DNA of 64,000 nt from Pyropia haitanensis (lineage: Eukaryota > Rhodophyta > Bangiophyceae > Bangiales > Bangiaceae), in NCBI GenBank assembly GCA_008729055.1, contig SDUX01000008.1, forward strand, positions 4,303,756 through 4,367,755, in the 5' to 3' direction. The position numbers were made by a program, and so were the translations under genes. The stretch's first letter is position 1. Every line of letters begins with the position of its first letter. Positions 23,654-34,322 of the stretch are shown here, piece after piece. The notes beneath the pieces were generated by a model. That model was not told where the DNA came from and searched no databases. It saw only the letters and a list, made by a program, of their open reading frames with translations.

Positions 23654-24735
23654 GCCGTCCACCCCCGCCCGCCGCCGTCGCGGCACGGCGGCGGCGCGGC
23701 CGCGTCGCCGCGCGCGGCGCGCCGCCGGTCGCCGCGGCGCGGTCGCCGCCGCGGCGGGTCACCCCCGCGTCGGGGCTGGGAGCCCCGCCGCGGGGCGGGA
23801 CCGCCGGGGCGCTCGCGCGCGGCGGCTGGCCGCGGCGGCGGCCGCGCGCGTGCCGCCGCGGCGGCGGGCGGCCCACCGGCTGGCGGTGGGAGCGCGTGGG
23901 GGGGGGGGGGGGCGGCCGCGGAGTGACCGACGGCGGCGGCGGCGGCGGCAGCGGCGGCGGCGGTGGCGGCGGCGGCGACGACGACGACGATGACAACGAC
24001 GGCTGCGACGACCGTCGCGGCAGCGGCGGCAACGGCGGCGGCGGCGACGACGGCGGCGGCGTGGCGGCGGCGGCCGCGCGGCGGCTGCGCGTTGGGGTGT
24101 GCGCCGCGGCGCCGCCGCTGCGCGGGTCCGCGGCGCGCGCGGCGCCGCGCGGCGCCGCGCCGTCCCGCCACGCGTCGCCCCGCCCGGCGGCGCGTGCCGC
24201 CGACCGCCGCCGTCGCCGGCCGCGGCGGCGCCGACACGGACGCCGCCGCGCCGCGGCGGTGCCCGCACCGCGGCGGCGGGCGGGTCGGCGGCGGCGGCGG
24301 CGCGCCGGGCGCGCGGCGAGAGCCCCACCGCCGGCACCGGCGACGGGCGGCCGCGGCGGCGGCCGCGGCGGCCGCCGCCTGCCGTGCCGCCGTCGGCCGC
24401 CCGTGGTCGTATTTGCCGCGCACGGCGGCGGCGGCGGCGGCGGCGGCGCACGCCACCCCGCCACCGACGGCCGTCGTTTGACGGTGCGGGCGTGCGCGTC
24501 GCCGCGGCGCGGCCCCGCCCCCGCGGCCGGGGTGGACCAGCGCGGCCGCCACGCGGCCCGCCGACGGCACCCGCCGCCGCCGTGGTGACCTGGACGGGTA
24601 GGCAGGGCAGGGAAGGGCGTTTCTGCTGGTCGACCGGCGGGCGCCGCGTCCACCACGCCGTCTTTGGCGGGCGGGGGGGGGGGGGGGGGGATGCTGTTTA
24701 CCGCGTAAGAGGCAAGAGAATGTGCGTGGTGAACG
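22370..24735. other. Low-complexity GC region without assignable genes
   Basis: Open frames exist on both strands but consist of Arg/Ala/Pro/Gly runs from GCC, CCG and CGG repeats. Notable tracts are a GCC/ACC repeat block (22560-22720), C runs (22840-22870) and a GGC/GAC block (23930-24060). Short mixed stretches near 24080-24150 and 24400-24520 could belong to a real exon, but I cannot choose a strand or frame. Confidence 0.3.
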
Positions 24736-27700
24736 TCACGACCGCGCCAATCCTGCCTCTATCGCGGCCACCGTCGCAGCCACAGCCTCCTCCCGGACCG
24801 GCCACTTTGCCCACCTGTTTCCAAACTCTTGTAGCGCCCGGGCCGTGTCCATCGCCGCGGTCCACTGCTCAGAGTCCTTGAGGGCCCACATCAGGTTGAA
24901 CGACGTCACTGCCCATCCCTGTGGCCTCGTCTCCCTCGTCCAAACCTCCAGCACCCGCCTGTAGCACGCAATCTCCTCTGCCGCGTTGGCTGCTCGGTCC
25001 CCGTGGACCCGGTCACCGTAAGCAGAGCCCATGTTGTTTTGCGTCATGCTCCAGTCCAGCGGCGCGGACTCTTTGGTCCACACCTCCAGCGCACGTCCAT
25101 AGCACGCCAGCGCTTGCTCCACGTTCTCCTCTGTGTTCCCGTCAACCCGGTCGCCGTACGCAGTGCCCATGTTGTTCTGCGTCGTCGCCCACTCCAGTGG
25201 CGTCGTCTCCTTTGTCCGCACCTCGAGCGCTCGGCCGTAGCATGCCAACGCCTCCTCCAGGTTGGCTGCTCTGTCCCCGCTAATCCGGTCGCTGTACGCG
25301 ATGCCCATGTTGTTCTGGGCCATGGCCCAGTCCAGCGGCGCCGACTCCTTTGTCCAAACCTCCAGGGCACGTTTGTAGCACGCCAGCGCCTCCTCCACGT
25401 TTTTCTCCGTGTCCCCGCCGACTCGGCCCCGGTACGCCATGCCCATGTTGTTCTGCGTCGTCGCCCACTCCAGCGGCATCGCCGCCAGGGTCCGCACCTC
25501 CAGCGCCCGCCCATAGCACGACAGCGCCTCCTCAACGTTTGCTGCCCTGTCTCCCTGTACCCGGTCGCGGTATGCAATACCCAAGTTGTTCTGAATCATA
25601 GCCCAGTCCAGCGGCGCCGCGTCCTTGGTCCACACCTCCAGAGCCCGCCCGTAGCATGCAAGCGCCTGCTCGTCGTTCTCCGTCCTCTCCTCGCAGACCC
25701 GGTCACTGTACGCGTTGCCCAGCAAGACTTGCACGTTAGCCCAAGGCGTTGGCGCCTCTGAGCGCTGCACGAGCTTGAGCGCCTCGTGCAAGAGGCCGAT
25801 GGCAGTCTCCACATTTTGTGCTCGGCTCCCATCAATCCGTTGTATGTACGCAGTGGCAAGGCCTTGGCATGCACGCCTTTGCAGCGCTGGCGGCCTCTGC
25901 ACGCCACTCGCCGTATCCCTCGTCCAGGTGAGTAGAGCGGACAGCACAATTTCCACGTCTGCCTGGTACGCCAGCGGGGACCCCGTCCGAATGCGCACCT
26001 CCTTCCAGGAGCGCGACAGCAGCGACAGCAATGCCCCGATGCTCATGCTGGCCGCAGAATGGCGCGCCAGGTGATCATACCAGTACCCGTCATCTGGAGT
26101 CTGCCAAAACGGGTACACCCGCAGTCCGTCATCATCCACGCCCCCACCGTCCTGCACCTTGCTCATGTAGTCGTCGACCAGCCGCGTGTGCGCCGTGCCG
26201 TCGTTTTCGCCCAGCAAGCTTCTTGCGTACTCACCAATGACCGGGTGCACAACGACAAAAGCAACTTCTCCTCGTGAGTGGTCCATCTCACGGCGCATCA
26301 GGCCAGCACGGACCAGGACGTCCACCAGCCGGTCAACAACATCGCGCCCTGCAAATGGACTGACCGCGCGGCCACTGCTCGCAGAGTCCCTGCCAGCAGC
26401 AGCGCCATGGTGCAGCTGCGACCGCCAGAGCCGCTCCAGCACGTTCACGCCTACCTTGACGTTTGTCGGGAGGATCCCAACAACCTCAAACGCGGACCGA
26501 CTCACGGCATCGGGTAGCAGGTCCAGGCTCGTCTTGAGCGTTGCACGCACCGACCGCCGCATGGCCAGGGCGTCGCCCGTCACAGAGAGTACGGAATCTT
26601 CCGACAGCCATCGTTCCTCCAGCGCCCGCACAACCACCCCCCACCCTCCACCACGGGCGGCAATCAGCGAGCCCACAACGCTTAACGACAGCGCGTGACC
26701 CCCCGTCTTGTCGACTATAGTCCGTACCCACGCCTCCTCCTCGTCATCAGTAAACGGGGGCGTGCCCACCAACGTCACGTCCCGGTCCAGTGTGTTTGCT
26801 AGAATCAGCCGCGCATCCAGTTCCGGCAGGGCGTCGATAGGGACCAACTTGGCACCTGGCGTTGAGAAGACGACAGACTCAGCACGCGTTGTGAACAGTA
26901 CAGGTGTTATGTGCGGCACAACCCGCAGCAACTGCCTCAGGATCTCTCGCTGAGAGTCCAGCACGTTATCAATCACAACCAGCCATCCCGCTGCATCCGA
27001 CTGCGGCATCGACATCTGGTAGCGTACTGCCACGCCCACAATGTCGTGGTCCGCCGGCAGGCGCAGTAGCTGCCTGGCGGTGTCAGCGCCGTGAAAGCGG
27101 TAGATCAGGGCAATGGCCGCGTCCGCCAGCGTCTGTGCAGAGGACGTGTTGCTCAGCTGCACCCACACGACACCTCTTGGGTACCTCTCGCGCACGTAGT
27201 CCGATGCAGCCACACCCTTGCACGCTGTAGACTTGCCACTCCCGCCAATCGCGCATAGTCCGAGGCGGGGGGCTGTGGCGCCCCCCTTGGCGTTGAATGC
27301 CTGCAGCGCGGATACCATGGCGTACTCTGAGCGGCCCATCGTAGACGTACCCGGCACGTATCCCGCATCGGGTGCGGGTGGCTCAAAGGGAGCGCCGTAT
27401 GCAGCCAAATCCGTCCCGACACCGGCACTAAGCAGAGTGGTGCACGCGTGCTGCCGGGTAGACTCGGCAGCGCGCCAAAGCTCACCTTCCTTTGTCAGGC
27501 GCAGAAGATCGTCGTAGAGCTCGCGCAGCCGCTCGTCCCATCCTCGTACAGACGCCTCCAGTAGCATCGTTTGCAGCCGCGAGGAAAAGAAGGACACTTC
27601 GACCTCCCCGAGCATGCCCTCCACGCGCTCGATAACGGCGCACAGCTGCTTGCCGTGCGCCACAGCAAACTTTGTTTGCTCCCGTTGCAGGGTCTCGGTA

Positions 27701-28905
27701 GTGGCCTCAAGCAGGAGGACGAGCATCTTCTGGCAGCGCTCAGCCACGCCCATGCGAATGGTGTCGTGCTCGTCGGCCAGCACCGACAGTACCCCAACCT
27801 GCACCGCAAACAGCGTGAGACCAAGGGCCGCGCCCACGACAGGCACACCACTGAGCTCATTGGCCGCGCTGGCCAGCGAGCCAGCAGCTCGGGCACCGCT
27901 GGCCACGACCGGCGAGGATGAGCGCAACCAGTGGTACGTCGTCAAGATCCGCCGCCGTCCCCGAGACCCCAACACCTTGGCCACCACACCCGGGGGAAAG
28001 TCGTCGCTGACCAGTGGTGCGTGTTGCTGCACCAATTTCAGCAGCGCCTTCACCTCCGCTGCCGCGTTGCTACCGCCAGTGGTCGGCGTGAGAAGCTCTT
28101 GCCAAGGGCAGAGCAGCGTGGCACCCGCGGCCGCCCACGCCGCACACGTGGCCACTGATGGGGCCTTGAGCAGCAGCGTCAGGGTGGATAGGTCCCCGCC
28201 ACCAGGAGCGGCACTCTGCTCCACTCCTCGGACAAACAGCAGCCGATGATTAGAGCTTTCTCCGGCTGCGGCCGCTTCGCAAGGCAGCGCCTGCCGCATC
28301 TCGGCGTCCGACCGGGACAGCCGCACGTGCTGCGGATGCCGCTTACGAAACTCCTCGACCAACATGGGTGGCCGCCCGTCAACGGTGTCCCACACCAGCC
28401 ACAGGTGGCGCCCAAGCCAGGCGTGCACGACATTCTTGCGACCCAGCTCTCGCGTACTCGATGAGCACGTCAGTACTGTGAAGGTCGCCAAGGACAGCCT
28501 CCCACCAGCATCCTCATCCACGTCCAGGCCTCCGCCGCCGCCCATATCTCTGTCCTCGGGGTCCTGAGCCGAGACGGCCTTGCCGACTACCAGAGGTGCA
28601 CCCGCGCACGGCCCAGCGCGGGGCATGACGGCACCGCACGTGGCGGCACCGGTTGCCTCACCGGCGACAATCTCAGAGGGAACGAGCCGCGCAGCTGGCG
28701 GCGCGGTCTCAACGGCAGAGGCGGACACGTCAGCCTGTGCAGGGACCGCCGGGACGACCGGCTCAAGAGAGGTGGCAACAGCCCCACCTGCCGCTCGGGC
28801 TACCGCCGCGTGTGCGACCGTGGCACTCTCAGCCCCCACAGTCGCCGCGTCGTCGTTGTGTCCGGGGCGGCGGCCGCAAAGGCAGCCCATCCATGCAAAC
28901 ACCAT
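24736..28905 (-). CDS. NB-ARC-TPR protein (STAND/NLR-type signalling ATPase)
   Basis: An unbroken 1389-residue protein from ATG 28905. A second in-frame ATG at 28890 would start MGCLCGRR, a textbook N-myristoylation plus palmitoylation signal, so membrane attachment of that form is likely. Residues 100-520 hold a unique N-terminal region, including a possible hydrophobic helix (about 340-375). The NB-ARC switch has the P-loop GLCAIGGSGKSTACK (about 545-560), Walker B WLVVIDNV (about 645), sensor-like VLFTTRAES, the GLPL-like GHALSLSVVGSL and VHPVIGEYA near 893 in the MHD position. The C-terminus carries seven TPR-like repeats of 46 residues (24838-25803). STAND proteins switch from ADP- to ATP-bound oligomers when the repeats sense a ligand. 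A role in immunity or self-recognition is inferred by analogy. Base composition is milder than in the flanking housekeeping genes. Confidence 0.92.
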   Translation of the reverse strand: MVFAWMGCLCGRRPGHNDDAATVGAESATVAHAAVARAAGGAVATSLEPVVPAVPAQADVSASAVETAPPAARLVPSEIVAGEATGAATCGAVMPRAGPCAGAPLVVGKAVSAQDPEDRDMGGGGGLDVDEDAGGRLSLATFTVLTCSSSTRELGRKNVVHAWLGRHLWLVWDTVDGRPPMLVEEFRKRHPQHVRLSRSDAEMRQALPCEAAAAGESSNHRLLFVRGVEQSAAPGGGDLSTLTLLLKAPSVATCAAWAAAGATLLCPWQELLTPTTGGSNAAAEVKALLKLVQQHAPLVSDDFPPGVVAKVLGSRGRRRILTTYHWLRSSSPVVASGARAAGSLASAANELSGVPVVGAALGLTLFAVQVGVLSVLADEHDTIRMGVAERCQKMLVLLLEATTETLQREQTKFAVAHGKQLCAVIERVEGMLGEVEVSFFSSRLQTMLLEASVRGWDERLRELYDDLLRLTKEGELWRAAESTRQHACTTLLSAGVGTDLAAYGAPFEPPAPDAGYVPGTSTMGRSEYAMVSALQAFNAKGGATAPRLGLCAIGGSGKSTACKGVAASDYVRERYPRGVVWVQLSNTSSAQTLADAAIALIYRFHGADTARQLLRLPADHDIVGVAVRYQMSMPQSDAAGWLVVIDNVLDSQREILRQLLRVVPHITPVLFTTRAESVVFSTPGAKLVPIDALPELDARLILANTLDRDVTLVGTPPFTDDEEEAWVRTIVDKTGGHALSLSVVGSLIAARGGGWGVVVRALEERWLSEDSVLSVTGDALAMRRSVRATLKTSLDLLPDAVSRSAFEVVGILPTNVKVGVNVLERLWRSQLHHGAAAGRDSASSGRAVSPFAGRDVVDRLVDVLVRAGLMRREMDHSRGEVAFVVVHPVIGEYARSLLGENDGTAHTRLVDDYMSKVQDGGGVDDDGLRVYPFWQTPDDGYWYDHLARHSAASMSIGALLSLLSRSWKEVRIRTGSPLAYQADVEIVLSALLTWTRDTASGVQRPPALQRRACQGLATAYIQRIDGSRAQNVETAIGLLHEALKLVQRSEAPTPWANVQVLLGNAYSDRVCEERTENDEQALACYGRALEVWTKDAAPLDWAMIQNNLGIAYRDRVQGDRAANVEEALSCYGRALEVRTLAAMPLEWATTQNNMGMAYRGRVGGDTEKNVEEALACYKRALEVWTKESAPLDWAMAQNNMGIAYSDRISGDRAANLEEALACYGRALEVRTKETTPLEWATTQNNMGTAYGDRVDGNTEENVEQALACYGRALEVWTKESAPLDWSMTQNNMGSAYGDRVHGDRAANAAEEIACYRRVLEVWTRETRPQGWAVTSFNLMWALKDSEQWTAAMDTARALQEFGNRWAKWPVREEAVAATVAAIEAGLARS
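24838..25803 (-). repeat. Seven tandem TPR-coding repeats, 138 bp period
   Basis: Units begin at 25803, 25665, 25527, 25389, 25251, 25113 and 24975. Each encodes ALACYGRALEVWTK...APLDWAM.QNNMGIAY.DRV.GDRAANVEE or a variant. Units 2, 4 and 6 share the VWTK..APLDW form and units 3 and 5 the VRT..PLEWATTQNNMG form, so the array looks like a duplicated two-unit block. Unit 7 is divergent and caps the array. Confidence 0.9.
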
Positions 28906-30562
28906 CTCACAGATCCGTCGCGCTACTCGATAGCACGTATGCCTGAGGGAGGCACTCGCGCGTCACAGGTGGCCGCCAGCCAAGCGGGACAGAGCGCATC
29001 CCCCCTTGGCCTGCGTCGGAGGCACCTTCTCACGCGGGCGTCCGATGATGGTTGCTAGGGACACAGAGGGGAAGGCCCTCCAGCTCGCGCGTGTACAACA
29101 GTTGGTAGTGAGGGAGCTATCGGCGCCGCGCCGGCTCTCTCGCCTCGGCGACAACGTACAAGCAAAAAGTGCTACGCCCAGGCTCTCAAATGGGACGGAT
29201 GCGGGGGTAGGAGGCGCACGCCTCCAACCTGCGCTATCGGGGGGGAAAGGTCATCAGACAAGTGGCGCGGCACGATCGTGATGGTAGACGTGGGCCACCA
29301 GGCACGTGCGAGGAGAAAACCTTGTCATCAGCCCCCAGAATCGCCTTTCTGAGTGGCGCCAGGCTGCCACAAACAGCAGCAAGCTGCGCACAGCACACGT
29401 AGGCGGTGGATGCCCCCAATGGCACCCAGTGTGGCCGCCACATGAGCGCGCGCAGCCGAACGCCAGCAGTCGCCGCTGTGGGCACCGGGTGCGATGCATC
29501 GTTGCTATCCGTGGCGAGAGCGCTAGCCTTGTAATCGCTCGGCCAATGACGCGCGCTCTGGTAGAGAGGTGTAGGGGATTTCCTTGGCACCCGGTGGTCC
29601 ACCTGGTGGCCCCCTCGGCTGGCGCGTCTGCAGCCGCGAGCGGCGCCAATCCGGTCACACCCGCGGTACGCGCCGCGCAGCCACGGTGGCTGCAGGGCGA
29701 AGGCGGGTGTTTGGGGAACACTATTGCCTGGAGGGGGGGTGGGGAGGGGAGCGGTGCCGACCGCACGGCGCGCGCTTGGTGGCGCGCGTGCGGCGGCATC
29801 CGCGGCGGTGATAGCAGCGACGCGGTGGCGGCGTGCCGCCTCGGGCAGCCGCGCAAGGGCCGTTTTTGTCGTGCGCCGGCGAGGCGAGGAGGCGGACCTC
29901 CTCACGCATGAGCGGGGGGCCGGCGTCGGTACGCTCCGTGTTGCTTGGACGGACGCTGGCAGTAGCGGCGGCCGCGGCGGGCGGGGGTTTGCCCGCGCGG
30001 CGGACGGGTGTCCGCCGCGGTCGGCGGGGTGAAACGGCGGCGGCAACGATGCAGGCGGCGGGCGGTGGCGGCCACGGCGATGCCGGCAACTGCGTGGGTC
30101 TTTCAATGATGGTCTTGGGAATGGAAAGCGGAACGGGGTCAGGGGGGCGGGGGGGGGGGTGGGGGAGTGTCATCTGCGGCAGCACTTGGGCGGTGGCGCC
30201 GCTGCGGCGCGTCGACAGTCGGGCGCCGTGCTGGTGCTTTTCGCAGACGGCCGGCCCGTTTCTCTGCCGCGCCGCCGTCCCACCCACGCGCGTGAAAGAA
30301 GCAGCTCACGTCTTGGCCGGGCGCGTCACGACCCCCGCCCGCGCGCGTCGGCCAAGTAGTCGCACCGTCGGCTGGGGCGTGCCCGTCGGCGTCGTCGTCA
30401 CCCCGCACCGCCCCTGTCCTCGCCCGTCGACAGGCGCCGGGCACCTCGAGGCAGGTCGCGGTGGTCCGCGCGGGGGGGGGGGACCTCCCCCAGCGGGAGT
30501 GGTTGCTCAACGCGTGGGTGCTGTGAGAGGGGCTGTATTGGAGGGTTGTGTTGGGCAGAGGC
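28906..30562. other. Intergenic, no confident gene
   Basis: It contains the probable promoter of the NB-ARC-TPR gene at its left end. An open frame from ATG 29908 (plus) has a signal-peptide-like start but no other support. From about 30115 the sequence is a diverged duplicate of 52820-53300. Confidence 0.3.
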
Positions 30563-30600
30563 ATGAGCAGAGCACAATCTGTGGCCGCCGTCACTACCGG
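30115..30600 (+). repeat. Dispersed repeat, copy 1
   Basis: It aligns by eye, in the same orientation, with 52820-53300. Shared landmarks in order are a GGAAC(G)GGG start, a G-run, CATCTGCGG, CGGCCGGCCCGTTT (here) versus CAGCCGGCCCGTTT, CACCGCCCCTGT versus CGCCGCCCCTGT, and GGGCAGAGGC versus GCGCAGAGGC. Here the repeat ends at the ATG of the possible first exon of the Hint gene. In the other copy that ATG is GCG. Confidence 0.6.
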
Positions 30601-31968
30601 GTCGCTGGGTGAGGACCCACAAGCTGACGTGGTCGTGGCAGACTCCCTGGCGGTCGCCGTCGGCGCCGCCACGTCCCATGCAGGCGGGCTGGCCGCGATG
30701 AAGGTGAGTGGATAGTCCCCGCGGTCGGCACCGCTGCAGTCGCCGACACCGCCGTCACCACCGCCACCCCATCCAGCTCCACGGACGCGCCGCCGACGCT
30801 CGGGGTGGGGGCGCCCGCCCACCCCCATCCGGCCCGCCCCTCCGCTCCCGCCCGCACCCAGCGGTGGCACCCCCGCCTGGGTCAAGCCCCCCACGCCGCC
30901 TGTTTGGCATCAACGTGGCGACGCGAGCGGCCGACGGGGGCACCCTTGCCGCTGCGGTCATGGACCGGCAGGGCACCGCTGGTGGGCGTCGTCGCCGCCC
31001 TCCTTCCCGCGCTGCGCTTCGTCTGGCGGGTGCCGCTCACCGCGTTTGGCAGGTGGAGAGGGGGTGGGGGGGGGGGGGGAGCACCACTGCCGCTCGCATT
31101 GACACGCCGCCGCGTGCGGACGGTCCCGGCTGCCGCCGCCGTCGCCGCGTTGATCCTGGCCGCCGCGGCCGCCTCCGTGCCGTTTCTGCTCGCGTCGCCC
31201 ACCTCGTGCGTGTACGATGCGCCGGCAGAGGTGGACGGGGACGGGGATGGCGGCGGCGGAGGGGCTACCCCGGTGGGCAAAGTGAGGGTGTAGGGGGAGG
31301 GGGAGGGGATCTCCCTGTCGGGCATCCCGGTCGCGTCGGCATGCATCCCGGCTCCCGCCATTGTAGAGGAGGCGGGCGCCGGGCCGGAGCGGGTGGTGGA
31401 CCTCCGCGTCCGCGCCTCTGCCGCTCCGTCCAAGGCGTCTGGCGAGGCGGGCTCCGCGGACGAGCCGGTCGTGCTCTCTTCGTACCGCGACGCGGCCTTG
31501 GCGGGGTCGTATGTGGCCGTTACCGCCGCGGGCGTGCGGATGCTGGTGGCCACGGCGGGGCACGTGGTGTGCACCACTTTGGCGGGGGCGCCGGGTGGGT
31601 GGGCCCCAACACCCGCGGGGTCTGTAGCGTGGGAGACACCCTCCCCGTCGTGGTGGATGTGTCTGCCGACGGGGCGTGGCGGGCGGCCGACCGCCGACGC
31701 TGTCTCCGCGGCGGCGGCGTCCCGGCTCGTGGTCAGCGTAAGGGCGCCCGCGGCGGACACAGCGGCGGGCCTGTACAGCCCCCACACCCCCAACGGGGAG
31801 CTGGTGGTGGATGGGTTACTGGTGCCGGCCCACACGACGCGCGCGGCGATGGCCTCCGTAGTGGCCGCCTCGTCGTGTGCGCACGTGAGCGAGGCGGTGG
31901 GGGGGGGCTTGTTTGCAGGGGGGGCGCCCCGCCTGGCGTTCGCGCTACGGTGGGTGGCGGGGGAGTAG
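30563..31968 (+). pseudogene. Hint-domain (hog-like) membrane protein gene, probably broken
   Basis: A candidate first exon, ATG 30563 to 30703 (47 codons), ends at AAG|GTGAGT. From about 30805 one frame encodes two hydrophobic segments (VGVVAALLPALRFVW near 31000 and VAALILAAAAASVPFLLA near 31150). It then gives SCVYDAPAEV, which resembles the nucleophilic Cys start of Hint domains, and VGKVRV. An in-frame TAG at 31291-31293 interrupts it. The same frame then continues through EPVVLSSYRD, VRMLVATAGHVVC (the conserved Hint TxxH region) and GLYSPHTPNGELVVDGLLVP, to a stop at 31968. Hint domains self-cleave proteins at the Cys. A short intron beginning at GTGAGG (31279) could bypass the stop but would remove part of the domain, so a nonsense mutation is more likely. 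How exon 1 joins the rest is unresolved. Confidence 0.55.
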
Positions 31969-34322
31969 GGGGGAGCGGGGGTCAGTGCCTGAGCATCGCG
32001 GGGGGGGAGTGGTTGCAGGGGGTGGGGGGTAGGTTGGGGGTGCTGGGCATGGAGTTTGGGTGTGGCGTGCCTCCTTTTTCGTTGTCTGGGGGTGGTCGGC
32101 TCTTGTGTGCACAGTTTGCTGGCCTTCCCCTACTTGTTTTGGCTGTTCCCGTGGCCGGCTTTCGTACCTCACCCGGTACTATTGTATGCGCTCTGGTCCC
32201 TTCACCCAACCGTGTCTGACGTGCGTACATTGCGTGCACACTGAGCTTTCTCCACAGTCCCGACAGTATCGAAAGGAGGCGGCCTGTTGTCATCGTGCTT
32301 GGCGCCCCGCCCCGGTCGCCCCGGATATTGTGTGCCGACCCCTCGGTGGTCAAGAGCCACCCACAGCGGCCTGTACCAGCCCATTGCACAAAGACAATGA
32401 CGACAACAACAAAAAGAAAGAGCCGCGCTCAGCAGCCGCCCGTCGCGCACAGTGCACCACCACGCCGACGGCCTTCCCGTACACCTCGAAGGCCGCCCGC
32501 GGGTGCTGTTGCCTGGCTCTCTCCCATAAAGCCCGCCGACCCTACGTACCCCCCTTACGTCCCGCACGCTGCCAAGCAAGAAAATGGTACAACGCGCGCG
32601 CTCGCTGCGAGCCAGGGGGTGTCGCGCGGCCCATGCCCGTCCACCTCCGCCTGTCATCTCCCATCCGCCCTCTCCGTGAGAGCCCCTGCACGAGAATCCC
32701 ACACCACGGCAGCTTCCCCCCTCCATCCGCCGCTCCCCTCCCGCACCACACCCACCCACACCAGGTCCTCCCCGACCCCACCGTGCGAGCGCCGCACGAC
32801 GGTGGACCCCCCACTCGCTGCCGTGGCAGCAAAGGCGGGCAGCTCGGCTGCCGCTGTCGAGCCATCCGAAGTGGCACCATCCCCTCCACACCCACACCAC
32901 CGCCACCTCCGCGGGTGCCATGCCAGTCGCGCACGTCGGCGGGGTGCGCTCGCCCGACCGAGGAAGCAGGCGGCGGAGCGGGCGCGCCCCGACCATGACG
33001 GAACGGCGATGAGAAAGGTGGTGACGGGGGGGGGCGGGGGAGGCAGAAGTGGTGCCCGACTCGCCGGGCCGCGGCGACGGTACCCCCCTGGGTGGTGCGC
33101 GCCCCCCACGTCGTAGGGGGCGGGGAAGCCAACGGAAGAGACCGCGTGACGGGCCCCCGTGCGGCGGCCACGCATCACCTGACGGGAAGGGATGGGGGGG
33201 GGAGCTGTCGCGGGAGGGGGCGCCGCAACGTCCACGGCCCACCTGCCGCGCAAAGCCGCCACGGAGCGGCCGCCCGGCATGGCTGACGGGGCGGCCGCCC
33301 GGCACGGCTGACGGGTCGGCCGCCTTGCCGCGTCCATCGAGTCGTCGGCTGGGGCGAGCGGCACGGCCGACGCACAGCTGGTCGTCGACTGCACGCCGCG
33401 CAGAAGGGCAACAACAAAGACAAATGGAATCGCCCGGTCGCCCACCCAACGTGCCGGCCACACCTGTTGCCTGCCGTCGCCCCAAACACACCCGCCACCC
33501 CTCAACATGAAAACCTGTCGGCCGGGCACTCGCCACGTGCAAGGCCCGCAAGGAGTCACACCAGCGTCCGCCAGTAGTGCTACCTTACCCGCGGCAGCGG
33601 CGCGCCACCCGCGCTCCCCACAGATAGGGAGCCGCCGGACCACGCGGGTGGGGAGTGGCCCACCGCCGTGAGCGCTGCCCGTGCCGCCATCCCCTCAGAC
33701 GGTGGTCCCCGCCCTCTCCAACTCCACACCCTGCCGCGCGTCGCCGCCTCGCGCATGCAGCCGCCACCGAAAACTGGTGGAGGCTCCCACAGCCTCGTCC
33801 CATCCGACTCACGTCCTGACTCGCTCGCAGCCCACTGGGACCGGGCCCCGTCCCCAATGGCGGGGGACCAGACGGCCAGCCTCGGCCGCGACGGATCCAA
33901 GGCGCCGGGCGCGTGCGCCCACGGGCCACCAGTGCGCCCGCGGCGGACGACCAAACCTCACGTTGGTGTGCTGTTGCAGCCATCAGGGTGACGCGCCATC
34001 CGCGCAGGGGGCCAGGTACGTGCGCAGGCGGGCACAGCACCCCCCCGCGCCCGTCAAATCACGTAGGTTGGAAACGAAGGCGGATAGCAGCTCGGCTCGA
34101 CGAGAAACGGTGACGGAGGCGCCGACAGAAACAACCAGCCCGTCCCGTTCCCGTCCGACGGTTAGCGCGGCCGGCCAAGGCTGCCACTTGGCCGTCCTCG
34201 CCAAACGAGGTCATCCAAGAAGCTCAGGAGCGCAGGGGCGGAAGCTTGCGGGCCGCACAGCTGCGTACCCGCCACTACAGGGTGAGGCAGAAAGCATGGC
34301 GGGGGAGCAGCGGGGGCTTGAC
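31969..34322. other. Intergenic, no confident gene
   Basis: Mixed-composition DNA of 2.4 kb with scattered open frames that resemble no family. A 25-bp unit is repeated twice plus a partial copy at 33267-33330. The right end is the 3' flank of the NB-ARC-WD40 gene. Confidence 0.35.

Noticed and set aside
25003..25761. Plus-strand repetitive open frame opposite the TPR array
   Set aside because: Antisense shadow of the TPR-coding repeats.
24838..25803. Regular repeats considered as a CRISPR array
   Set aside because: Units are contiguous 138-bp coding repeats without unique spacers, in a eukaryotic gene.
29908..30612. Plus-strand open frame with a signal-peptide-like start
   Set aside because: Its second half falls within the dispersed repeat, the frame is not kept in the other copy, and no motif supports it.
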